Source of the DNA: Halorarum salinum
GTDB lineage: Archaea > Halobacteriota > Halobacteria > Halobacteriales > Haloferacaceae
Direction: 5' to 3'
NCBI RefSeq assembly: GCF_013402875.1
Contig: NZ_CP058580.1
Span: 175,484-239,483 of the forward strand
Length of the DNA stretch: 64,000 nt
Positions 1 to 9,275 of this stretch are shown one piece after another. Each line of letters starts with the position of its first letter. The first letter of the stretch is position 1. The notes under the pieces are model-generated. The model searched no databases and had not been told where the DNA came from. It worked only from the letters and a program-made list of their open reading frames with translations. The translations under genes were made by a program, and so were the position numbers.

Positions 1-1
1 C

Positions 2-754
2 TGGTCGGCCGCGGCCGACGTCTGCGACCGGGTCGGCGCCGAGGACGCCTACGCCCACGAGTCGTACGCGCTCTGTGGCGGCGCGCCGGTCGCCGTCCGA
101 CAGACGACCGCACAGCTCCGGGTCGGCGACGTCGACCGCGCGCTGCTGGTCACGGCGAGCCGCGAGGAGGACCTCGTGGACTACGGCGACGAGGACGCGA
201 GCTTCACGTTCAACTTCGGCTCCGGGGCCGCGGCGACGGTGCTGGAGGCCGACCCCGCGCCCGACCGCACCCGCGCGCTCGTCCGCGGGTCGGCGGCGTA
301 CACCGACGGGAGCTTCTCGAGGGACGTGGTGATGCCCGCCGGCGGGTCGGTGCGGCCGGCTTCGGCGGACACGGTCGGCGGGGGGCTCCACTCGCTCACC
401 GTCCCCGACCCGGAGGACATGAAGGAGCGACTCGCGGAGGTGAGCGCCCCGGCGTTCCTCCGCGTCGCCGACGAGAGCCTGAGGAAGTCCGGCTACGACC
501 GGTCGGACGTCGACTTCGTCGCGCTCACCCACATGAAGCGCTCGTTCCACGACCACCTCGTCTCGGAACTCGGCCTCGACGAGGACGGCCACCGCTACCT
601 GGACGGCTACGGCCACGTCCAGAGCGCCGACCAGGCGCTCGCGCTCCGGGAGGGGCTCGACCGCGGCCTCGTTCGAGCGGGCGACGTGGTACTGCTTCTC
701 GCGGCCGGCACCGGCTACACGTGGGCGGCGACCGTGCTGGAGTGGCGGGACTGA
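2..754 (+). CDS. 3-oxoacyl-ACP synthase III / thiolase-fold protein, 5' end missing
   Basis: The reading frame is open from the window edge, so the N-terminal half is outside. What remains matches the second half of FabH-type condensing enzymes. A Cys in an ALCGGAPVAV context fits the nucleophile position, followed by the usual GDVDRALLVTA strand and an F-x-F-GSGAAATVL segment. Downstream, LTHMKRSFHDHL holds the position of the second catalytic His, and GYGHVQSADQ sits where FabH has the Asn of GNTSAAS; here it reads His, as in some archaeal thiolase-like or HMG-CoA-synthase-like relatives. The expected chemistry is acyl-CoA/ACP condensation in the cytoplasm. The substrate cannot be told from this fragment. 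Confidence 0.75.
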   Translation, partial: WSAAADVCDRVGAEDAYAHESYALCGGAPVAVRQTTAQLRVGDVDRALLVTASREEDLVDYGDEDASFTFNFGSGAAATVLEADPAPDRTRALVRGSAAYTDGSFSRDVVMPAGGSVRPASADTVGGGLHSLTVPDPEDMKERLAEVSAPAFLRVADESLRKSGYDRSDVDFVALTHMKRSFHDHLVSELGLDEDGHRYLDGYGHVQSADQALALREGLDRGLVRAGDVVLLLAAGTGYTWAATVLEWRD

Positions 755-809
755 TCGGGTTCGCCGGTCGACACGGAAGGGTGGAACCCCCTCGACGATC
801 CCCGCCGAA

Positions 810-829
810 AGCACTCGAAAACCGGTGTG
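810..829 (-). repeat. Isolated origin-recognition-box-like 20-mer
   Basis: AGCACTCGAAAACCGGTGTG is the reverse complement of the box found repeatedly around cdc6 at 18.2-21.4 kb, with G to A at one inner position as in the copies at 18469 and 21370. It lies in the gap between two convergent genes, about 17 kb from the cluster. Confidence 0.7.
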
Positions 830-840
830 TTCGCGTCGGG

Positions 841-1647
841 CTATCCTCCGCTCTCAACCGCTCGACCGCCCGTTACCTCGTTATCGTCGTCGTCCGCGAC
901 GGCGCCGTCGACCGGCACCGCCCGCGTCGCCGTCGCCTTGAAGCTCGCGACGACCTCCCGGCCGGGTTCGAGCCCGAGGCGGTCGACGCTGTCCCGCGTG
1001 ACGAGCGCGACGAGGGGGGTCGAGTCGCCCACGTGGACGGTGACGTGGGAGACGGCGACTCCCTCGTCGATGGCCTCCACCCGCCCGACGAACCGGTTTC
1101 GGGCGCTCGTCGCCGCGCCGGCCGGGGCGTCGTCCGGGTCGTGGAGCGTGACGGCGCTGGCGCGGACGCTGACCTCCACCCCGACCCCCCCGCCGTTCGT
1201 ATAGCGCTCTTCGGTGTATCCTTCCGGCCTGACCACGAGCGCGCGAAGCCTGCCGGCGCCGGTCTCGACCGTCCCGAGTTCGCCCGTCGTCCCGACGAGT
1301 CGTCCCGGAAGGACGCTCTCGGCGACGCCGGCGGTGCCGTCGAGGTTCGCGCGGAGGCGGTCGAACCGGGCGAGGAGGGCGGTCGCGGCGTCCGTGAGCA
1401 GGCTCCCGCCCCCGTCGCTCCCGCCGCGGCGGCGAACGACCAGCTCCCCGAAGGCCGATTCGAGGTCCTGAAGGCGCGTCGTCGCCCGGGCGCGCGACCG
1501 TCCGAGCTCGCGCGCGGCGCCACTGACCGACCCCCGAGCAGCGATCGCCCGGAGCAGCGCCGCGTCCTCGCGGCCGAACGCGACGTCGTCCCGCTCGACG
1601 ACCGCGCTCGCGTCGGCGGCCGACTCCGGGCCCTCCCCTCGTGACAT
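841..1647 (-). CDS. ModE-like HTH regulator with TOBE domain
   Basis: This 268-residue protein has a LysR/ModE-type winged helix at about residues 25-85 (LLRAIAARGSVSGAARELGRS) and a C-terminal molybdate/oxyanion-binding TOBE (MOP) domain at about 185-250 (ARNRFVGRVEAIDEGVAVSHVTVHV, then LVTRDSVDRLGLEPGREVVASFKATA). ModE-type proteins repress or activate molybdate uptake and molybdoenzyme genes in response to bound molybdate or tungstate. The start ATG follows a purine-rich upstream stretch; longer readings upstream are in other frames. No transporter gene is adjacent in the window, so the regulated genes are not evident. Residues 1-18 are unstructured. Confidence 0.8.
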   Translation of the reverse strand: MSRGEGPESAADASAVVERDDVAFGREDAALLRAIAARGSVSGAARELGRSRARATTRLQDLESAFGELVVRRRGGSDGGGSLLTDAATALLARFDRLRANLDGTAGVAESVLPGRLVGTTGELGTVETGAGRLRALVVRPEGYTEERYTNGGGVGVEVSVRASAVTLHDPDDAPAGAATSARNRFVGRVEAIDEGVAVSHVTVHVGDSTPLVALVTRDSVDRLGLEPGREVVASFKATATRAVPVDGAVADDDDNEVTGGRAVESGG

Positions 1648-1739
1648 GCCACATCCTCACGCCCGAGTCGGCATAACGATTGGCGACGCCGATCGGACGC
1701 ACCGTCCGGGCCAACCCGCCGAGATGGTTCGGCAGGTTG

Positions 1740-2319
1740 GTCCGGACGATACCACCGAATCCGGCGAACTGGATCTCCCTATTGGTATAGTACAACCAGC
1801 CGATCCCGCCGAACGATCAAACGGATCCAACTGGTGCGACTCGTCCGAAGTAGGAGAACCCCACTAACCATCTCGTTTGTACAAACTATCCAAATTATCC
1901 AAACTATACGATTCCACACAACTGTATAAACAATCCAAACTGTACGAGTGACCCGAACCGTGTGATCCGAATCGCCGTTCAGAGCCGCACGAACCCGGCG
2001 ATCCGGAAACCCCATGCGAACGACCGGGATCGTACCGACCATCCGAACCGTACAAACCGTCATACTGCGGGAGGATCACCGTCCGCGGCGTGGATCGGCC
2101 GGTGAAGTTTTGATGTGTTTCCCGTCCAATCCTCCCCTGACGGCCGAACCGACTCCTCGACTCGAACGAGTTCGACGAGGAGTACCGTGCGAACCGTGAA
2201 ACCAGGGTCGGCCGGGAGAACCATACAAATGGTCAAAACTCGTTTGTACGGATTTCCCAGTTCGTCTGACGGACGTCTCACAAAGGGCTAAACCGGATGG
2301 GCGGGACAAACCGGTTTGT
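1740..2319. promoter_or_regulatory. Centromere-like / operator region upstream of parA
   Basis: No gene is visible in this roughly 600-bp gap. It is locally AT-richer than its surroundings and carries many imperfect copies of an ATCCRAACYR-type word (for example 1887-1910, 1932-1942, 2041-2049). It also has GTTTGTAC boxes on both strands: a perfect 12-bp palindrome GTTTGTACAAAC at 1875-1886, a reverse copy at 2050-2057 and forward copies at 2242-2249 and 2314-2321. Repeats of this kind next to parA genes usually serve as the partition site bound by the small partner protein. That role is inferred. Confidence 0.5.
2306..2319. promoter_or_regulatory. 14-bp palindromic operator abutting the parA start codon
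   Basis: ACAAACCGGTTTGT is a perfect palindrome ending one base before the ATG of parA. With a leaderless transcript it would cover the transcription start, so binding of a partition protein there would block initiation. This suggests autoregulation of the par operon. Confidence 0.5.
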
Positions 2320-3123
2320 ATGACCGATCCGTCCCGGACGCCGACGGTGGCCGTCTCGAACCAGAAGGGGGGCGTGGGCAAGACCACGACGGCGATCAAC
2401 GTGAGCGGCGCGCTAAACGAGCTGGGCAACGACGTGCTGTTCGTCGACCTCGACCCGCAGGGGAACGCGACCGAGAACCTCGGGATGATGGAGGCGTACG
2501 ACGCCGAACCGCCGACGCTGTTCGACTGTCTCACGGACCCCGAGCGGCGAGACTCGGTCCACGACATCGTTCACGATCACGCCGAGATGGACGTCCTCCC
2601 GTCGAACATCGACATGACGGCCGCGGAGCCGGAACTGACGCTCTCGCGGCGGAGCGGCGAACAGCTCGCGCTGCTCTTGGAGCGCGTCGACGACGACTAC
2701 GACTTCGTCGTCGTCGACTGCCCGCCGAACCTCGGGAACCTGATGGACAACGCGCTGTACGCCTCGCGGAACCTGCTCATCCCGGCGCTCGCGGAATCCA
2801 CCAGCAAGCGCGCGTTCGAGCTGCTGTTCGACCACGTCGAGGCGCTGGAGCTCGACTACGACATCACGATCAGCGAGCGGGGCGTGGTCGTGAACCGCAT
2901 CGACGTGCGGAAGAACCAGGCGACGGAGATGGTCGACTGGATCAACGAGGCGTTCGACGGGGTCCCCGTCTGGGAGGTCCGCGAGCGGGCGGCCGTCCAG
3001 AAGGCCCTCGAGAACGGCTCCTCGCTGCTCGAGTACGACCCCGAGTGTGACATGTGCGAGGTGTTCCTCGACGTCGCCGCCGACCTCGAGGAGCAGTTCG
3101 CGGCCCGGGAGGTGGAGGCATGA
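2320..3123 (+). CDS. parA: ParA-type partition ATPase
   Basis: This 267-residue MinD/ParA-family ATPase has a deviant Walker A motif KGGVGKTT at residues 16-23, a switch I/A' region DLDPQGNATENLG, and Walker B VVVDCPPNLG. It lacks an N-terminal DNA-binding helix-turn-helix, as in type Ib or chromosomal ParA. It should bind DNA nonspecifically with ATP and segregate the replicon with its partner. The next gene overlaps its stop by four bases (ATGA), so the two are translationally coupled. The start is the ATG right after the 14-bp palindrome, which implies a leaderless message. It could instead position another cargo, but the iteron-rich upstream region favours DNA partition. Confidence 0.88.
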   Translation: MTDPSRTPTVAVSNQKGGVGKTTTAINVSGALNELGNDVLFVDLDPQGNATENLGMMEAYDAEPPTLFDCLTDPERRDSVHDIVHDHAEMDVLPSNIDMTAAEPELTLSRRSGEQLALLLERVDDDYDFVVVDCPPNLGNLMDNALYASRNLLIPALAESTSKRAFELLFDHVEALELDYDITISERGVVVNRIDVRKNQATEMVDWINEAFDGVPVWEVRERAAVQKALENGSSLLEYDPECDMCEVFLDVAADLEEQFAAREVEA

Positions 3124-3551
3124 GCGGCGAGGACCGCGCGAGTCGGCTGAGGAACCGCCGTCAGCAGGCGAAGAACAGGGCGACCGGGAGGGACGAGACG
3201 GACGAACCGGGCGAAGGAGCCGAACAGGGCGAAACGTCAAAACCGTCCGAACCGTCAGAATCCGACGAACCTGCCGAAACGGGCGAACCGGATAGCCCGA
3301 ACGAGGCGGACGAACTCGACGGGGAGGGATCGGTCAAGGAGGAGCAGGTCGGGACGTACATGTACCTCCCGCGCCAGCAGAAGAAGGAACTCGAGCGGAC
3401 GTACAACCTCCTGAAGGCGGAGTACGAGTTCGAGTACGACGAGGAGTTCGAGAAGAACCGCCACTTCTTCCCGCTCGTCGTCCGCCACGGTCTGGACACG
3501 CTGGCGGCGGCGGACGCCGAGGACGTCCCGGACCTGCTGGAGGACGCGTAG
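3120..3551 (+). CDS. Small partner protein of the ParA cassette
   Basis: The start ATG overlaps the parA stop. The 143-residue product has two parts: an acidic, Pro/Glu/Thr-rich disordered N-terminal half (about 1-70, with repeated GE/SEP/DEP words) and a folded C-terminal half rich in charged helix (GTYMYLPRQQKKELERTY, then ALDTLAAADAE-like helix ends). No ParB nuclease-like domain is visible. The size, position and basic/acidic helix resemble the small non-homologous partners of haloarchaeal ParA proteins. I infer that it binds the upstream repeats and stimulates ParA, but I recognise no named family. Confidence 0.7.
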   Translation: MSGEDRASRLRNRRQQAKNRATGRDETDEPGEGAEQGETSKPSEPSESDEPAETGEPDSPNEADELDGEGSVKEEQVGTYMYLPRQQKKELERTYNLLKAEYEFEYDEEFEKNRHFFPLVVRHGLDTLAAADAEDVPDLLEDA

Positions 3552-3581
3552 GCGGCCCCGCCGATCCGCGCGGAACGGGTC

Positions 3582-4438
3582 GTGATGAACCCTATTTCGC
3601 AATACGGACGATTGCTGATCGCGGGCCAGCGTTCGAACCGTCGTTCGGTCCTTCGCGGGGATTCGACGGTCTTCGAGCGCGGCGGGTACGACAAGCGCGA
3701 CGTGCTCACCATCGCGACCTGCTTCTCGACGGTGAGCATCGGCTTCGTCGACGTCGTCGCGGCCACGGTGGAGATGCTGGCGCTCTTCCCCGTCATCTTC
3801 GGCGCGTACTTCGTCTGCGTCGTCGTCACGGCCGCCATCCTCGTCCGGCCGCCGCCGATCAGCACGACCCCCGAGGGGTACATCGCCGAACCGGACCCGG
3901 AGGTCCCGTTCACCGGCTCGATCGCCGAGTACCTCCGCTTCGCGGCCAGCGAGGCGGTCGGGAAGGCGGCCGAGGGCGAGACGCTCCTCGGAGCAGCGAA
4001 GCGGGGGTTCCTCGACGGGCTGAAGCTCACCGCCCTCATCCTCGGCACCATCCTTGCGGTCGGGCTGGCCGCGACCCTGCTGTCGGCCAACACGCCGACG
4101 TTCGACGTCCCCGGCGCGCCGCTGGTCCCCCTCATCGCCGCCCTCGGGATTCCGAACCCCGCGGTCGTCGCCCCGGCGACCATCGTCGGCATCACCGAGA
4201 TGTACGTCCCCGTCCTGCTCGTCGCGGAGGCGGAACCGATGGCGCGGTTCTTCGTCGCCGTGCTCGCCGTCTCACAGCTCATCTTCTTCTCCAGCGTCGG
4301 GCCGGTGACGATGGACATGTTCTCGGACGTGCCCGTCCGGTTCCGGGACCTCGTCGCGCTGTTCGTCATGCGGACGATCATCCTCGTCCCGCTCGTCGCG
4401 GCCATCACCCACCGGTCGCGGCGATGGGGCTGCTCTAG
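3582..4438 (+). pseudogene. Truncated, frameshifted YjiH-family membrane permease
   Basis: From about position 3675 the frame encodes the C-terminal half of a YjiH/nucleoside-recognition-type membrane protein: GGYDKRDVLTIATCFSTVS, several hydrophobic segments, and the family loop ITEMYVPVLLV. The first roughly 150-180 residues expected for the family are absent, replaced by unrelated sequence without membrane segments. Near 4410 the frame goes off: the translation runs into Arg-rich nonsense, while restoring one base would give a hydrophobic end (VAAMGLL) stopping at 4436-4438. It sits beside the hut regulator, so the ancestor may have been an amino acid permease of the histidine pathway; this is inference. 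Confidence 0.7.
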
Positions 4439-5085
4439 GCGACCACGTCGACGAGCGAGTCGACCAGCTTGTTCTCGGCGCGGCGGAGGTGCTCCTCGGC
4501 GGTGCGGCGCTCCACGCCGACCGCGTCGGCGATCTCCGCGGTCGTCACGCCCCGCGGGATCTCGTAGTAGCCGTTCTCGTGGGCATACCGGAGGACGGCG
4601 GACTGCCGATCGGTCAGGTCCGGGACGACGCCGTGGGGGTCGAGGAGCGGGCTCCGCGGTCGGACGGCGTCGATCTCGCGTTTCGCCTCGACGGTGACGG
4701 GCGCGCCCGCCTCGACCAGGTCGTGGAAGCAGTCGGTGAGCGCCCCGGCCGAGAGCGAGAGCACGCGACAGACCTTGTCGCCGCCCTGGTACTCCAGCGG
4801 GTACAGGAGGAGACAGCCGTGTCGGTCGAGCACCGACTCGATGAGGTCCCCCTCGTGGTCCCGGAGACAGTCCTCGGTGACGAGCACGGTCTCCCCGCGG
4901 CTCCTGAGCCGCTCCCGAACGCCCACCGTCCCCTCGACCCGGGCTTCCACCTCCGCCGCCGCCTCCTCGGTCACGTGGAGCAGGTCGCAGTGGCGGTTAC
5001 ACCAGAGTTCGATGGTTGCGGACGTTCCCGCGGTCGCGTCCGCATACGCGGAGTGGCCGGTGATCCGCAGGGTGGCCTCGTACAT
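4435..5085 (-). CDS. HTH-10 (Bat-type) transcriptional regulator, probable hut regulator
   Basis: This 216-residue protein has an N-terminal sensor-like half and a C-terminal HTH-10 domain, the bacterio-opsin-activator type (about 155-210: LTDRQSAVLRYAHENGYYEIPRGVTT, then IADAVGVERRTAEEHLRRAE). The N-terminal half holds Cys/His residues (CNRHCD, CRDHEG-like) of the kind common in this family. It is divergent from hutU with 86 bp between the starts, and its stop overlaps the end of the decayed permease gene. The family is found as local regulators in haloarchaea. Control of the hut operon, possibly by urocanate or histidine, is inferred from position. Confidence 0.8.
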   Translation of the reverse strand: MYEATLRITGHSAYADATAGTSATIELWCNRHCDLLHVTEEAAAEVEARVEGTVGVRERLRSRGETVLVTEDCLRDHEGDLIESVLDRHGCLLLYPLEYQGGDKVCRVLSLSAGALTDCFHDLVEAGAPVTVEAKREIDAVRPRSPLLDPHGVVPDLTDRQSAVLRYAHENGYYEIPRGVTTAEIADAVGVERRTAEEHLRRAENKLVDSLVDVVA

Positions 5086-5105
5086 GGAGGCAACCGGGGG
5101 GCGCT

Positions 5106-5150
5106 AATTTATAAATGATGCTCCGTACGGAGGGCGGGCTCGTATTGGGC
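5106..5150. promoter_or_regulatory. Divergent promoter of the regulator and hut operon
   Basis: An AT-rich box AATTTATAAAT at 5106-5116 lies about 25 nt upstream of the regulator's ATG, as expected for a leaderless haloarchaeal gene. A perfect 12-bp palindrome CTCCGTACGGAG follows at 5121-5132 and is a good operator candidate. A weaker TATA-like CGTATTGG at 5141 lies about 25 nt before the hutU start. Confidence 0.55.
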
Positions 5151-5171
5151 CGCGGGGGCAACTAGCACGAG

Positions 5172-6911
5172 ATGGCAGGCCAGCAGGAGCGCGGCGACGC
5201 CGCGCAGCGCATCGGCGAGCCGAGCGAGCAGTGGCGCGAGTACCGGGGCGCGCCCACCGGCACCGACATCGAGTGCGGGGGGTGGCGACAGGAAGCCGCG
5301 CTCCGCATGCTGAACAACAACCTCGACCCGGAGGTCGGCGAGGACCCGGAGAACCTCGTCGTCTACGGCGGCACCGGCCGGGCGGCCCGCTCGTGGGACG
5401 CCTACGACGCAATCCTCGACCAGCTACGGGACCTCGCGGACGACGAGACCCTCCTGGTCCAGTCCGGAAAGCCGGTCGGTCGGTTCGAGACCCACGAGAT
5501 GGCCCCGCGGGTGCTCATCGCGAACTCGAACCTGGTGGGCAAGTGGGACGACTGGGAGCACTTCCACGAACTCGAGGCCGAGGGGAAGATCATGTACGGC
5601 CAGATGACCGCCGGCTCGTGGGCGTACATCGGCACGCAGGGCATCATCCAGGGCACCTACGAGACGCTCGCGGAACTCGCCCGGCGGGAGTTCGACGGGA
5701 GCCTCGCGGGTCGGACCGTCGTCACCGGCGGCCTCGGCGGGATGAGTGGCGCCCAGCCGCTCGCGGTCACGATGAACGGCGGCGTCTGCGTCGTCGCGGA
5801 GGTGAAGGGCGACCGAATCGACCGCCGAATCGGGACCGACTACCTGATGGAGCGCGCCGACGACCTCGACGAGGCGATGGCCCGCGCCGCGGAGGCCGCC
5901 GAGGCGGGCGAACCGTACAGCGTCGGCGTCGAGGCAAACGTCGTGGACGTGCTGGAGACGATGCGAGCGGAGGGGTTCGTCCCCGACGTCGTCACCGACC
6001 AGACGAGCGCCCACGACGAACTGGAGGGGTACTACCCGGCCGGCTACTCGGTCGCGGAGGCGGACGATCTCCGGGAGTCCGACCCCGAGCGGTACGTCGC
6101 GGAGAGCCTCGACACGATGGAGCGGCACGTCGACGCCATCCTGGCGATGCAGGCGGACGGCGCTGTCGCGTTCGAGTACGGAAACAACCTCCGCGGGCAG
6201 GTGCGCGAGCACCGCGGCCGCGAGGACGCGTTCGACTACCCCGGCTTCGTCCCGGCGTACATCCGCCCCATGTTCTGCCGCGGCCGCGGCCCGTTCCGGT
6301 GGGCCGCCCTCTCGGGCGACCCGGCCGACATCCACCGCACGGACGAGGCGGTGAAGGAACTGTTCCCGGACGAGGAGGCGCTCCACCGCTGGATCGACCT
6401 CGCCCAGGAGCGGGTGTCGTTCCAGGGGCTTCCCTCACGGGTCTGCTGGCTCGGCTACCAGAGCAACGAGGACGGGCTCACGGAGCGCGCCGAGTTCGCG
6501 CTCCGCATCAACGACCTCGTCGGCGAGGGGGAGATCCGGGCGCCGGTCGTCGTCACCCGCGACCACCTCGACGCCGGGTCGGTCGCCAGCCCGAACCGCG
6601 AGACCGAGTCGATGAAGGACGGCACCGACGCGGTCGCGGACTGGCCGATCCTCAACGCCCTGCTGAACTGCGCGGCCGGCGCGGACATCGTGTCGGTCCA
6701 CGACGGCGGCGGCGTCGGCATCGGCAACGCGCTCCACGCGAACAACCACGTCGTCCTCGACGGCACGGATCTCGCGGCCGAGAAGGCCCGCCGGGTGTTC
6801 ACCACCGACCCCGGGATGGGCGTCGTCCGCCACGCCGACGCGGGCTACGAGGACGCCGTCGACGAGGCCGAGGAATCGGACGTCACGATCCCGATGCGAG
6901 GGGGGCGATGA
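5172..6911 (+). CDS. hutU: Urocanate hydratase
   Basis: Urocanase converts urocanate to 4-imidazolone-5-propionate, the second step of histidine degradation, using tightly bound NAD as electrophile. The 579-residue length is slightly above the usual 550-560. Family segments are clear: [24 protein letters not shown] near the start, the [19 protein letters not shown]-site loop, [16 protein letters not shown], the Rossmann motif [15 protein letters not shown], and the conserved [10 protein letters not shown]. It is the first gene of the operon; the next gene overlaps its stop by four bases. Confidence 0.96.
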   Translation: MAGQQERGDAAQRIGEPSEQWREYRGAPTGTDIECGGWRQEAALRMLNNNLDPEVGEDPENLVVYGGTGRAARSWDAYDAILDQLRDLADDETLLVQSGKPVGRFETHEMAPRVLIANSNLVGKWDDWEHFHELEAEGKIMYGQMTAGSWAYIGTQGIIQGTYETLAELARREFDGSLAGRTVVTGGLGGMSGAQPLAVTMNGGVCVVAEVKGDRIDRRIGTDYLMERADDLDEAMARAAEAAEAGEPYSVGVEANVVDVLETMRAEGFVPDVVTDQTSAHDELEGYYPAGYSVAEADDLRESDPERYVAESLDTMERHVDAILAMQADGAVAFEYGNNLRGQVREHRGREDAFDYPGFVPAYIRPMFCRGRGPFRWAALSGDPADIHRTDEAVKELFPDEEALHRWIDLAQERVSFQGLPSRVCWLGYQSNEDGLTERAEFALRINDLVGEGEIRAPVVVTRDHLDAGSVASPNRETESMKDGTDAVADWPILNALLNCAAGADIVSVHDGGGVGIGNALHANNHVVLDGTDLAAEKARRVFTTDPGMGVVRHADAGYEDAVDEAEESDVTIPMRGGR

Positions 6912-7957
6912 GCCTCCGCGCACCCCCCGACTGGCTCGGCCCGTCGGACGACCCGAACGACGTCCAGTTCGGCGACGTCGTGGAGCCGACGACGCTCGAC
7001 GACGCCGGCGAGTACGACGCGGTCCTCGTCGGCGAGCCGTACGACGGCGCCGTCATCGGCCGGCCCGGGGCCGCCGAGGCGCCCGCCGCCGTCCGCGACT
7101 CGCTCGCCGGCGTGAAGGCCCACCACTACGAGACGGGTCCCGTCGCGGGCGTCGGCGACCTCGGCGACGTGCCGCTTCCCGACGACGAGGAGGACGTCGC
7201 GGCGGTCCAGGACGCGGTCGCGGAGACGACTCAGCGGGTCCACGAGGCCGACGCGTTCCCGGTGTTCCTCGGCGGCGACAACTCGCTCACGGTGGCGAAC
7301 GTCCGGCCGCTGCTGGGCGGAGCCGGCGGCGGCGAGGGGCGAGGCCACCGCCGCGGGGGCGGCGCTAGCGGCGCGGATGGGGGAGGGGATGGTGGGGGAG
7401 AGGGGGGTCCAGGGGGGAGAGGGGGAGGACGGGGAGGGGGCGACGGGCGCGTCGGCGTCGTCAGCCTCGACGCCCACCTCGACTGCCGGGAGCCGACCGA
7501 CGGGCCGACCAGCGGCACCCCGTACCGACGGCTGTTCGAGGCCGGCCTGGACGCGCTCTCGGTCGTCGGCGCCCGCCACTTCGAGACCTCGACCGCCTAC
7601 GCCGACTTCCTCGCCGAGCGCGGCGGGACCGCGTTCACCCCGGCGGACGTGCGGGCGGACCCCTCCGGAATCGCCGCGGCCGCCGTCGAGGCGCTCGGCG
7701 ACGTCGACCGCGTGTACGTCAGCCTCGACGTGGACGTGCTCGACGTCGCCGCCGCGCCGGGCGTGAGCGCGCCGACGCCCGGGGGAGTTCGGACGTCCGA
7801 ACTGTATGAACTGGTTCGGAGCGTACTGCGGGACGAACGCGTCGTCGGGTTCGAGGTCGTGGAGTGTGCGCCGCCGCTGGACCGCGGCGGGCGGACGGTG
7901 GCGGCCGCCTCGCGTGCGGTCGCCCACGCGCTCGCGGGGGTGACCGCGCGTGCGTGA
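6908..7957 (+). CDS. hutG: Formimidoylglutamase (arginase family) with Gly-rich insertion
   Basis: This enzyme would hydrolyse N-formimidoyl-L-glutamate to glutamate and formamide, the last hut step. The 349-residue arginase/ureohydrolase fold shows the dimetal motifs DAHLDCR (188-194) and SLDVDVLD (272-279). The first motif, usually GGDH or GGGH, reads GGDNS (122-126), with Asn in place of the metal-binding His. A 44-residue insertion made mostly of Gly, Asp, Arg and Glu lies at 137-180, between that motif and the next strand; it keeps frame and looks disordered. The ATGA start overlaps the hutU stop, and the GTG of hutI overlaps its own end. Confidence 0.88.
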   Translation: MSLRAPPDWLGPSDDPNDVQFGDVVEPTTLDDAGEYDAVLVGEPYDGAVIGRPGAAEAPAAVRDSLAGVKAHHYETGPVAGVGDLGDVPLPDDEEDVAAVQDAVAETTQRVHEADAFPVFLGGDNSLTVANVRPLLGGAGGGEGRGHRRGGGASGADGGGDGGGEGGPGGRGGGRGGGDGRVGVVSLDAHLDCREPTDGPTSGTPYRRLFEAGLDALSVVGARHFETSTAYADFLAERGGTAFTPADVRADPSGIAAAAVEALGDVDRVYVSLDVDVLDVAAAPGVSAPTPGGVRTSELYELVRSVLRDERVVGFEVVECAPPLDRGGRTVAAASRAVAHALAGVTARA

Positions 7958-9275
7958 GGAACGAGGTTCAGGCGAGCGGGGGTCGGCCGCCGGCGCGTCC
8001 GCCGGCGACGGGCCGCGACCCGTGGACGACGGCCCGCCGGGGCTCACGGTCGTCCACGGCGCGTCGGAACTCGTCGTCGGGCCCGACGGCGGGGTCGGCG
8101 TCGAGACGATCCCGGACGGCGCGTTCGCCGCCGAGGAGGGCCGGGTCGTCACGGTCGGCGCCGCGGACGAGGTGCTGCGCGAGTACCCGGCCGAGAACGC
8201 CGACGTCGCGGTCGACGCCGACGGACGCCTCGTCGCGCCCGGGTTCGTCGACCCCCACACCCACGCCGTCTTCGCGGGCGACCGGACCGACGAGTTCGCT
8301 GCCAAACTCCGCGGGAAGTCCTACGAGGACATTCTCGCGGAGGGCGGCGGCATCCTCCGGACCGTCCGGGCCGTGCGGGAGGCCGACGAGGCGACGCTGA
8401 CCGCGAACCTGCTTGACCACCTCGACGTCATGCTCGCGCACGGGACCACCACCGTCGAGGTGAAGAGCGGCTACGGGCTCTCGACCGAGTCCGAGTTGAA
8501 ACTGCTCGGCGCCGTCGACGCGGCCGACGAGCGGCACCCGGTCTCGGTGGTTCCGACGTTCATGGGCGCGCACGCGGTGCCCGAGGACGACGACGCCGAG
8601 GAGTACGTCCGGGAGGTCGTCGACGAACAACTTCCGGCCGTCGCGGACCAGGGCATCGCCGAGTTCTGCGACGTGTTCTGCGAGCGCGGCGTGTTCTCGG
8701 CCGACCAGTCGCGACGTATCCTCCGCGCCGGGGCGGAGGCCGGACTGACGCCGAAGATCCACGCCGACGAGTTCGCGGACGTCGGCGCCACCGGGGTCGC
8801 CGCGGACGTCGGCGCCGCCAGCGCCGACCACCTCCTGCGGACCGACGACGAGGGTGCCGACCGCCTCGTCGACGCCGGCGTGACGCCCGTGCTCCTGCCC
8901 GGAACGGCGTTCGCGCTCGGGGAGGCGTACGCCGACGCGCGCCGGTTCCTGGACGCGGGGACGCCGGTCGCGGTCGCAACCGACTTCAACCCGAACTGCT
9001 TCGCCCGGAGCATGGGCTTCGTCGCCACGCTCGCCTGCGTCGGGATGCGCGCGACGCCGGGCGAGGTGCTCCGCGGGGCAACCCACGCGGCCGCCGCGGC
9101 GCTCGATCGGACCGACGGGACGGGGACGCTCCGATCGGGCGCGCCCGCGGACGCGGTCGTCCACGACGTGCGCGAGCACGTCGAGGTCCCGTACACCCTG
9201 GACGTGAACACCGCCGACGTCGTCCTGGCGGGCGGGAACCCCGTCGTCGGGGACGGGGGGGCCGTCCATGAGTGA
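7950..9275 (+). CDS. hutI: Imidazolonepropionase
   Basis: A metal-dependent amidohydrolase that opens 4-imidazolone-5-propionate to N-formimidoyl-glutamate. The 441-residue protein shows the N-terminal metal site [32 protein letters not shown]-type segment [13 protein letters not shown], the IHADEF metal ligand, SADHLL, and the ATDFNPN end motif. A GTG start is chosen because it overlaps the hutG stop by eight bases; the first ~30 residues are Gly/Ser/Pro-rich and precede the conserved [12 protein letters not shown] strand. Translational coupling to hutG and hutH is likely. Confidence 0.95.
   Translation: MREERGSGERGSAAGASAGDGPRPVDDGPPGLTVVHGASELVVGPDGGVGVETIPDGAFAAEEGRVVTVGAADEVLREYPAENADVAVDADGRLVAPGFVDPHTHAVFAGDRTDEFAAKLRGKSYEDILAEGGGILRTVRAVREADEATLTANLLDHLDVMLAHGTTTVEVKSGYGLSTESELKLLGAVDAADERHPVSVVPTFMGAHAVPEDDDAEEYVREVVDEQLPAVADQGIAEFCDVFCERGVFSADQSRRILRAGAEAGLTPKIHADEFADVGATGVAADVGAASADHLLRTDDEGADRLVDAGVTPVLLPGTAFALGEAYADARRFLDAGTPVAVATDFNPNCFARSMGFVATLACVGMRATPGEVLRGATHAAAAALDRTDGTGTLRSGAPADAVVHDVREHVEVPYTLDVNTADVVLAGGNPVVGDGGAVHE

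Noticed and set aside
1864..2079. A Tyr/Ser/Asp/Gly-rich minus-strand frame upstream of parA
   Set aside because: Its repetitive sequence (YSLD, GSHGSG) reflects the DNA iterons; it lacks start signals and runs through the putative partition site.
5100..5171. A riboswitch before hutU
   Set aside because: The gap is only 86 bp, holds two promoters and a palindrome, and gives no extended pairing.
7322..7443. The Gly-rich hutG segment as an inserted mobile element or a frameshift
   Set aside because: The frame is kept on both sides, no terminal repeats or duplicated target are seen, and the metal motifs after it are intact.
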